Source: Brachypodium distachyon (taxonomy: Eukaryota; Streptophyta; Magnoliopsida; Poales; Poaceae). Taken from it: a DNA stretch of 64,000 bases. The stretch lies in assembly GCF_000005505.3 (NCBI RefSeq), contig NC_016133.3:51487237-51551236 (forward strand), written 5' to 3'. Made by a program: the position numbers and the translations under genes. Below the pieces are notes generated by a model, which saw only the letters and a list, made by a program, of their open reading frames with translations, was not told where the DNA came from and ran no database searches. Below are positions 55,831 through 64,000 of this stretch, piece by piece. Numbering within the stretch: position 1 is the first letter of the stretch; every line of letters begins with the position of its first letter.

Positions 55831-58800
55831 TTCATAGCTTCACTCGTAAGCCAGCAGGCGTTCACAGTCACCGGTGTATAGTAGCAAACCGTAAATTTGT
55901 TTAATTGCCACCTTCTTCATTGTTTAATCTTCATTGATCTTAGGACACCCAAGCACTGAAGCACGTACAACACTGATGATGATGCTATTATTTCGGATGG
56001 GCCGTTGAGTTATCAACACTCAACAACATAATGCCCTACTGCCTCCATTGTCATAAGCAAGGCAGGCAATTGTGCTTTTAGGCATTTGGAACCTCCGGAG
56101 ATAAGATTAAAAGGGCAAGATCTCTTGTTAATTTATTTATATCTGTAGGGTGGTGGTTACGGCAGCAGCATCTTCGATAAGAAGGATCATCAGTGATCTT
56201 GGAAAGGTTCACAAAATATTATGCTACTTATACCAGTTGGTCCTTCTGCCTCCAGAGTTACTATTGAACATGAATAATATCCGTTTGGTGGCCTGTTAGG
56301 CGATATTATTTGGCTCTCCGGCCGGCGCAAGCACTGAGTGCATTGTTTGTCTGTCTGATATTTACGTGATCTCAAGAGCAATTCCTCAGCTGGCTCACCT
56401 CGATCTCTACACGATCCTGATAAAAGGATAAATAGGGATCTAACAAGCGGCAAGATGCATTCACAGGCTTGGGACCGGGTCCGAGGGTAACAGACTAACA
56501 GTAGCTTGGTCAGAAGCTACAAAACTGAAGGACAGCATCTGTACGGTGTGAGATTTAACTCAGTTAAGCGACGTACGAGAAAAACAGGAGGGCTATTATG
56601 GTGTCCGTGGAAAACAACATGCATAAGGACGTCTACTACGAGTGGGATTAGGCCAGCTCAAAGCGTACGAATAAAATGTTGATTTCGTATGGTGCAGCGG
56701 TGCACGTACAGGAATCGTTTGATTCCTAGACCTGGCTGCCTCTGATGGGGGACACCTTCCGCTGTTCATTCAGGCAGATTACTGATCTACAGTCCCCATG
56801 CATGGCAGTCATGTTCCAATGGAGGTGTACGTGGTCGATCTATGCCAGCATAATGAGAAATTGCGGAGTAACATTCCGTAGAGGAAAAAGGTTTGGCGAA
56901 TTTAGGACGAAATTAGCGTCGCATCAAAAAAACAAGAAGACAAAATTGCAAAATTAGTGATTTTCGGTAGGGGAAGAAAGATTGCATTATTGGCTGAAAA
57001 TTCAGTCAAATTTGTAAAGAAGAAGATTTGTTTGGTTACAGAAACAGCAAAGCTGTTAAACACTAAGAAACTCTTCTCTATTATTGAGAACCATAATCCC
57101 TTATACGTTCTGAATTTGAGCTTAAAAAGTTCTGGGACACTGTACGGTCATTTACATCTCATAATCAATATATGATCAAATCAAGGGATCAATATGCATA
57201 AGAAGAGTAACAAACACTATGACCAAATCAAGGGATCAGAGTACTCTAACTTTGACTACCTGTCAATTAAGTACGCCTGTAACTTTGATCTCCACCTTAT
57301 TTAACATTTGCAAAGCTTTACGGAGCTTTGAAATCCCTACTAGACATGCATTGATCAAGATTAGGGCCCAGCCGCTCTAAAAAACGGAATTTGCAACTCT
57401 AAGTCCATCACCAGCGAGAGGATCATTTTTGAACCGGATTATACTGATGCTTTTTAATTAGAGCTCTTTTACTGTACAACTTAATTACTAGTACTAGAAG
57501 GGAGTAGTATTGGACTAAATCAACGGCTCAGAGAGTGGGTACTTCAGTAATTTCACGTTTGGGTTTATAGAAGTAAATATTTTTTACCGGATTTATAGGA
57601 GTAATTTTGTCCTGATGACAATGAACATCCTGAGCACCTCTCACGTGAAATTTTTGTCCTGATGGCAACGAAAATCTAGTGGTTATGGAAATTTATTTCC
57701 TGTCCAACACCAAATCAGTCTCTAAAAAAACAATACTTGTATGAAGACTCAGAAAAAGCAGAACAGCGCCAAATCAAAGTTCGCCGCTCTACTAAATCAC
57801 GTTTATGTGATGCTAAGAACTGTAATACTCGTTAATCGTTTCGTTCATGGGCAACGAAACAACTAACTAGCGATGTAGCATGAACTCAACAATGAATCGG
57901 TAACAGCATATCTAGGCATTATTTTGTTTTTTTATTTCTTTCCTATTTTGCACAACTTGATACGGCCGGTGATTTGTTTGTTTTTTACCCTTCCTATTTT
58001 GCCCTTCTAACGGAAAATACTACTTCTTTAATTTTGCCTCCTAGTATTGATGAATCAGGACCTTCAGATCAATTGTATGAACGGACCATATTTGTTTGTC
58101 CCTACCGTAAACCCCCTTTAATTATACTTTAGAGGTCTTTTTTGCCAAATTGATCCAGGGCAAGCCGTCAAGTGTAGATGAAGGTAATTTGCGCCCTGAC
58201 GTCCACCGGCAGTGAGAAGATAGTCTTCGAACTTAGTGATTTTGATGCTTATTTTTACTTTAGAGGTCTTTTGTGCCAAATTGAAGGGTACAGATGCAAC
58301 TCATCTTTCTAAAGATTTTAACCTATCTCAAATCCATGGTGTAAAGTGTAAACCCAGTTGTACCGGTTATTTTCTTAAAGTGAAACATCTATGGTTTGGT
58401 CCACTAATTTTTTGTATGTTCTTAGATCTTCATATTGTGGCTATTCTGTCTAACCTCAAAGCAAATAGACTTGACGTATTTTCACAAAGCGGCGATTCTA
58501 ACGGCTCGATCCGCTATGCGTGCAGAGGCTGCCACATGGCGTTGAGCCGGGCCGCCTCATTAATATTTCGTTATTCATTGATATGCGGTATCATCAATAA
58601 TATATGGTATTGGTATATGTTATGTGAATGATATATTTGTTGACATAGGTATATTTTTGAATGGTATATATGGTATTAGTTTGGGTGGATATCACGTGGC
58701 AACCTCTTCACGCACCGCTACATAGTGGATTGAGACGTTAGAAACGACTTTCCTGAATTTTCAGACAACTCTGCATTGGCGATTCTTTTAAGAAAAAAAA

Positions 58801-59018
58801 AACCAAACTTGTTTAATCGCATAAAAACAATTGCTCGCCAGTAATTCAGTTCCCAAAGGGGCAAGCAGCACTGTCAATATTATTCACCCGGTCTCCACGA
58901 TCAATTCTGGTCATTCCTCGCCTGACGACGCCCCCTCACCAGTCCATCTCCCTGGACGATTCCCCGCCCCCGCTTTGTTTACCCCTTTCCACGTCCTACG
59001 TCGCAGCGCTCGACCCAT

Positions 59019-59026
59019 CATAAAAA
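59019..59026 (+). promoter_or_regulatory. TATA-like box of DREB gene 3
   Basis: CATAAAAA lies about 125 bp upstream of the ATG at 59147, between C-rich blocks. It is the only TATA-like string in the proximal region. Confidence 0.5.
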
Positions 59027-59146
59027 CCCCAACTCCCGCTTCCTCCTCTCGCATCGCATCCCACCGGAGAGAGAGCAACACATATCCTCGTGCTTTCCCG
59101 CACAGTCACGCTCTCTCCCAACCAACTCCACCAAGTGTTAGCAGCC

Positions 59147-59860
59147 ATGGGCGCCATGGAGGATTGCTCCTCCGGCTCCGATGCCACCACCTCGTCTTCA
59201 ACGGAGGTCCTGGCCTCGTCGCAGCCGGCGTCCCCGACGGCCACCACCGCGTCGTCGTCCGCCGAGGAGAAGAAGAAGAAGAAGCGCCCTGGCCCGCGCA
59301 GCGACGACGGGCGGCACCCGACTTACCGCGGCGTGCGGATGCGGAGCTGGGGGAAGTGGGTGTCGGAGATCCGGGAGCCCCGCAAGAAGTCCCGCATCTG
59401 GCTCGGCACCTTCGCCACGGCGGAGATGGCCGCGCGCGCGCACGACGTGGCCGCGCTCGCCATCAAGGGCCCCCGGGCCGCGCACCTCAACTTCCCCGAC
59501 CGCGCGCACGAGCTCCCGCGGCCCGCCACCGCCGCGCCCAAGGACGTCCAGGCCGCCGCCGCGCTCGCCGCCTCCGCGGATTTCTTCCCGACGGCCTCCT
59601 CTGCCGCCATTGATGCCGGCGACGGCGCCAAGCAGAACCACGACCATGATGGCCCGGACGCCGACTCCGCTTCGCCGCCTGCAGACGCCGCCGATGACGC
59701 GCTCTTCGACCTCCCTGACCTCCTCCTCGACCTCAGACACGGCCCTCCGTCCTGCCAGCTCTCCTGCGCTTCCTCGTGGGACGACGACGTCGCTGCAGCC
59801 CAATTCGTCGGCGCCGGCTTGTTCCGCGGCCTCGAGGAGCCACTGATGTGGGAGTACTAG
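59147..59860 (+). CDS. DREB-type AP2/ERF transcription factor 3 (A-4/TINY-like)
   Basis: Intronless, 237 residues. The N-terminus is Ser/Thr-rich and followed by a basic [12 protein letters not shown] stretch (40-51), a likely nuclear signal. The AP2 domain covers about 60-116 ([49 protein letters not shown], ending AHLNFP), with the DREB-type WVSEIREP. The shared [22 protein letters not shown] block comes next. The acidic [11 protein letters not shown] motif lies at about 186-196, and the protein ends LEEPLMWEY. It is the closest of the three to the textbook A-4 layout. The ATG at 59147 (GCC-ATG-G) is preferred; a second Met four codons later (MED) is possible. Binding to DRE/CRT sites and a nuclear role follow from the family. 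Confidence 0.93.
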   Translation: MGAMEDCSSGSDATTSSSTEVLASSQPASPTATTASSSAEEKKKKKRPGPRSDDGRHPTYRGVRMRSWGKWVSEIREPRKKSRIWLGTFATAEMAARAHDVAALAIKGPRAAHLNFPDRAHELPRPATAAPKDVQAAAALAASADFFPTASSAAIDAGDGAKQNHDHDGPDADSASPPADAADDALFDLPDLLLDLRHGPPSCQLSCASSWDDDVAAAQFVGAGLFRGLEEPLMWEY

Positions 59861-62800
59861 CTAAAGCAAAGCGCTACGTACTGCAGTAATTAACTCGCTC
59901 AGGTGCCATCGACGACGGCTCGTAGCTAGGCTCCTCATTTCATTTCACCACATTGGACCAGAAATCATGGAGCAGAAACCATTGGTGAACCAAAAAAAAA
60001 AAGGAAAACGAAAACAATTGCTGCCTGCTCTTTGCTGAATATAGGAACCAGGCCATGTACAAAACTAAACTTTGTCTCCTTATCGCGTTCGCTTTGCTTG
60101 GATTGTGGGGCAAGAATATGGGTGTGCAATTAACAGCGCATCTCCTTTCCTTTTTTCTTTTCTTTTTCACCCCCGTAGCGTTTCTTTTAGCGGTAGTGCT
60201 AAAGGTGTCGTTGATCTACAGGAGGATTTGGACTAATGTCGACACGAAATGCTTTAAAGATCGATGCGCCTTTTAAATTACGGCGAGATTCGACCGGCCG
60301 GTTCGTTCGCTCGCCCTCTCTCCTTCCACTCCACTCTCCGGCACAAAGCCCCGCTAGTAGTAATCATGCATGTCCATTTCTTGGTATCGGTTCCCTCTTT
60401 CCTGAGTAATCCAATTTCAACGACTCACCCAGATCAGAATTTGCACGGTCTGGATAACGTGCGACTACACGTTATGGATACGTGCAGTACGTCCGTCCGG
60501 AACAACGTCGCCAGCGAGCTCGTGACTCGATCGAGAGAGACCGGCCGGTCCGGCCAGGAGAAGAGGGGCGAAACCGATAGCGATGGTGACCGCCGACGGT
60601 GCCAAAAGCGGCGGCTTTTTCTGTAATCCCGGGGTGTAAGTTAAAGTAAACTCGGTCGAGAGGAAAACGTACTACGACCGTGCCCGTTTCGCGTGATCGG
60701 TCGCCGTCCGTCGTCTTTGGCCCGGACGAGCGCTCGATCAGCTAGCGGCGGAGAATATTTTGGACGCGTCGTTTCGTCGGGAGCCCCCCGTACGTCGCCA
60801 TTGGCATCGGCAGTACGGAGTACTACTAGCTACGGCACACTCACGACCACGCCATGCATGGGATGTATGGGGTGACAGCGGAGTGGTTGCGCGAGCGTAA
60901 ATGGCTCCATGTTTTGCCCGTCGTGTACTGCGGCCGGGGGGATAAGGCGATAGAGAGAGAGATCCGATCCCCAGCCGGTGCCCGTGCTGCCACTCCTCGA
61001 TCATCCGTCGCCAGGTGAGTTATTATTGCCCACGCACTGCTGCGTGTGCGCGACACCTTCGTGGAGGACGGTAAGATATCGCATTGGAATATAGCTGTAC
61101 AAGTGGATGCACGCTGCCACGGGCTGAGCCCTGAGGCCAGACGCTGGGCGATGGCGTCATGGCTGTGGCGTACGAGCACTAGTTCCCGCAGTACTCCTTT
61201 TTTTTTAGAGAGAACACGAGTACCGCTAGCTAGCACGAGGTCGTCGATCGCTTTATTTCCGTATTTCAATTTGATGGGAGCACGTCGATCCCGGAGAAGA
61301 CTGCATATGTGCTTATTCGTCATCCGTGTTAGCCGGATTGGATCCTTGTTTTCGGGGTTAATTAACTTCGTCATGTGCGTTGCGAACGTGTCCCTTCGAC
61401 AAAGGAATACCTTGCGGAAGTTTAGGACTCCATGCTCATCGCTGCAAGTCTTTAGAGTTGCCTAGAGGCTAGAGCTGGTCCAACCGAAATATTGTTAACT
61501 TTGTTTTTTCTTTGTACACAAAAATTAGAGAAAAATGTTTTTTTGTTTCTATCTAACGCCACTAAAATTACTTGATCGATATGCGCAATTTAGACACTGG
61601 ACTTTTGAATTGAAAATGTGCCATGCATTTTTGAAGTGGAGAATTGGCTGAGATAGTAGTCTGTGCTAGGTACGCGCGTTAATTTTTTTTTTTGTTTCAC
61701 GAACAAGATGAACATCCGATCCCAGGATGAATTGGACAAGACGTCCAATCCGTCATCCACCGGACCCCTGATTAATTGGCTCGCTGTTACCCCTTCAAAA
61801 GAAAAACGGCTCGCTGTTACAACGAACGAATTAAAGCAGCTGTCTGATCCCAATTGTGTACCAGTACAATGTACACGCTTTAGAGTCATTTTTTTCCAAG
61901 ATCAGTTCACATATGTTTCCTGTGCACGAACGAACTGTAGGTCGATGTGACTTATGTGGTGATGGTCGACGACCGGAGTTCAAAGTTTTGCACTCAAGTT
62001 AATTTATCTGGACGGTTCCAATGTGGGCGCAGAAACGATGAGGGTCATATGTACGATACTACTGTACCCGGTAAATTAAACAGTATGGATCATGAATTTT
62101 GTTGTGCCAAAAGAGCTAAGAAAAACAAAGCACCGAACACCTGCACATGAAATGATTCTTCATTTCTTGTTTGTCGAAACAAGATTTTAGGGACTCGGTA
62201 CCGTGCCAAGAAACGTGACGCTTGCTCTACGTAGCTCCGCGTACATTGTGTGCCGGATGGGGCCGGCCGGCGTGGAACAATTCGTACGGCCCAAGGGGTA
62301 CGTACGCACGCAAGTCTGCCTGCACAGAAATTTTAGCCTTTGCAGCTGGGCCCTTGGACTATGGCGTCCCTTCAATCCTCACTGCCACTAGTACTAGTGT
62401 CTTTGGTGGTTTGCTTTGCGTGGGGGTACTACTGCTGTTTAGAGTAGGGTTTTAGTGCCGTGTTTAGCTAGGAATAGGAGAGATCTGGATCATGCGTCAG
62501 GCATAGGTGGACTCCTACAAGTCAGAATCCATTTCTTTCACAAGATTTAAACAGCCTAGTTAGCTAGGAGTATGTACGTGCCACACCGGTGTAGCGTAGG
62601 GCATGTCGTACTGCTAGGAGTAGACGTACACTGGGGAATGGCCAAAAGTGCTGGTGATAAGACAGGCCGTACCGTACCATTTATGATGAGTCGGGGACTC
62701 GGATCGAGTAGGTGAGTTTGAATGTCGATGCTGTGCGCAGCTGATCAGTACTAGTTCAGTACCTGCACCACCGCGCCGCTGTGCGTGTTTGTTTGTTTGC

Positions 62801-64000
62801 TTTGTAATAATCATGCATGCATGTGCGGTCAAGATATGATGACAAGATGGTCCTCGATCGACCGGCTCCTCTCGCCGGTCGCCGCGGGATGTTGCAAGGC
62901 AATCGAGAACGAGATGCCGTGCGCAGGCCAGGTGCTCGGCCAACCGGGCCGCAAGCTGCAGGCTCTGGCCGTGGCCTCCACATAGCCCCTGAGGCCTGGG
63001 TGTCTTTCTACCGCAGAGCCGGCAGGGCAACATGTGGTGCGAGTCTGCACCGCGCGCGGGGGTCGCCCGCACGAACGGCCGATCTGAAACAAAGTCTCCG
63101 CACTCACACGTACGGGCGATCCATCTGCTTTTGCGGCTCCTTTATACTTACTCCGGCTTGATGTATTTCCTCATCGTTTGAGTCTCATGTTAATGCGTAC
63201 TGCTGTACTCCAATTTACAAGAAGTTTTTTTTTCTTTTGATCGAGCTAGCTACTGCTGATCGCGCGCCTTGCGTTGTTGTTGCCGTGTCCACTTCGCGCT
63301 CGCGCTACACACCTGAACATCCCACGTAGGTGACGCATTTAGAAGCGGTCTCCACCTGACAGGCTGACAGTCATCCGCCAACCACCACGCAGATCTATCG
63401 ATCCCGTACAAATAATAACGAATCCCCAATCGACGTTTATTATTTGGCAGAGTTCCAAATTAAAGTCTGATTGTGCTGGTATTACTACGAGTTGAGTGAA
63501 GTATCTGTGCACAAACAGAAAGAATCAGATTGATCAATTTGTAATCATGGGATATAATACGTGATTAGTGGAGTACAGGACAAGTGGACGCTGGACGGTA
63601 CGCAGTTAATACGACGGATATATGTATAGTCGTACTGGGTATCCAATGCAAGTATACGCATGCATGCAAAGCATACGTCCACGGCGATCGAATTCGAGCT
63701 GTCGAGACACCCAAATGTGTCCAGCAGAGGCAGCACGTTGCACTCGATCATGCGCCTTCATATAATGGCTGCTGTCAACAGTACTGTTTGGTAGCTAGGT
63801 GACTAGGTCGACGAAATGATACATTAGGTATATAGTCCAACTGATGCAAACCCGTATATGCATATACGACAAACCGGGTAAAGTTGGACCGTGGATTTTA
63901 CTATTTCAGGGGTGCCCATGCATGCAAGTATATAGACCATCTTCCTAGGGTATTTCTTTACTCCAGTATGGAGTATTTGTTTTCTGCTAATTAAAATGCT
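59861..64000. other. Right-hand intergenic region, no gene seen
   Basis: The first few hundred bases are probably the DREB gene 3 3' UTR. The rest shows only short frames on both strands without domains, plus scattered CGTACGTACG runs. No transposon termini, RNA genes or splice-linked exons could be supported. Confidence 0.5.

Larger units (their letters stand above)
51706..59018. other. Long intergenic stretch between DREB genes 2 and 3
   Basis: About 7.3 kb, AT-rich. Supported items are a Tourist-like MITE (52623-52904) and an 85-86-bp tandem repeat (55593-55830). A TTTAGAGGTCTTTT-type direct repeat recurs near 58130 and 58258, and AAATCAAGGGATCA recurs near 57178 and 57224. No frame has a recognisable domain. 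Confidence 0.55.

Noticed and set aside
59198..59803. A 201-residue minus-strand open frame across DREB gene 3, with similar long frames opposite DREB genes 1 and 2
   Set aside because: These are Arg/Gly-rich shadows produced by the high GC content at third positions of the real genes. They have no ATG in good context and no domain.
62614..63161. Overlapping frames on both strands near the right end
   Set aside because: No domain, no splice partner and no conserved motif; GC-rich chance frames.
1..64000. CRISPR arrays, bacterial-type operons, rRNA or tRNA genes
   Set aside because: I saw no regularly spaced direct repeats of CRISPR type and no tRNA or rRNA cores by eye. A tRNAscan run would be needed to exclude a tRNA fully.

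Overview
This window is nuclear DNA from a grass, most likely a small-genome pooid such as Brachypodium or a relative. Spliced genes with GT-AG introns sit beside GC-rich intronless AP2/ERF genes. Stowaway and Tourist MITEs, a Ty1-copia element, an L1-type LINE, a CACTA end, Mutator-like elements and a Helitron end fill the spaces. Eight host genes in 64 kb means moderate gene density. Species assignment is inference. From memory, the gene set resembles a block on rice chromosome 2 long arm (ceramide kinase, DnaJ and DREB genes); this was not checked.

Layout. The left third is on the minus strand: a membrane-anchored receptor-like pseudokinase (2434-5012), a DUF4408/DUF761 membrane protein (7260-8240) and a complete 13-exon ceramide kinase (9979-15112). 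A 3.3-kb Mutator-like element with long inverted repeats and a 9-bp target duplication (15844-19110) separates these from a plus-strand run. That run is APC8/CDC23 (20115-23918), a farnesylation-type DnaJ co-chaperone (33753-36857) and three intronless DREB-type ERF genes (38122, 50998, 59147). Between APC8 and DnaJ lie a CACTA end abutting a LINE, and a putative Helitron with a captured gene fragment. Between DREB genes 1 and 2 lie several MITEs, a complete but inactivated copia element (43904-48680) and a 5'-truncated LINE copy with its target duplication.

Functions. APC8 is a TPR scaffold of the anaphase-promoting complex. Ceramide kinase limits ceramide-driven cell death. The DnaJ protein serves HSP70 at membranes. 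The DREB-like proteins are predicted stress- or development-related transcription factors. The neighbours do not form a pathway; their grouping looks like ordinary synteny. The three DREB genes are a local tandem family whose spacing has been enlarged by transposons.

Exon boundaries were read by hand from splice signals and reading phase. For every multi-exon gene the exon lengths sum to an intact frame. I found no clearly undescribed system. The most distinctive items are the Helitron-like gene capture, the MULE pair with matching ends, the LINE whose stops all look like C-to-T decay, the 26-bp palindrome in the DnaJ leader, and the DREB cluster.
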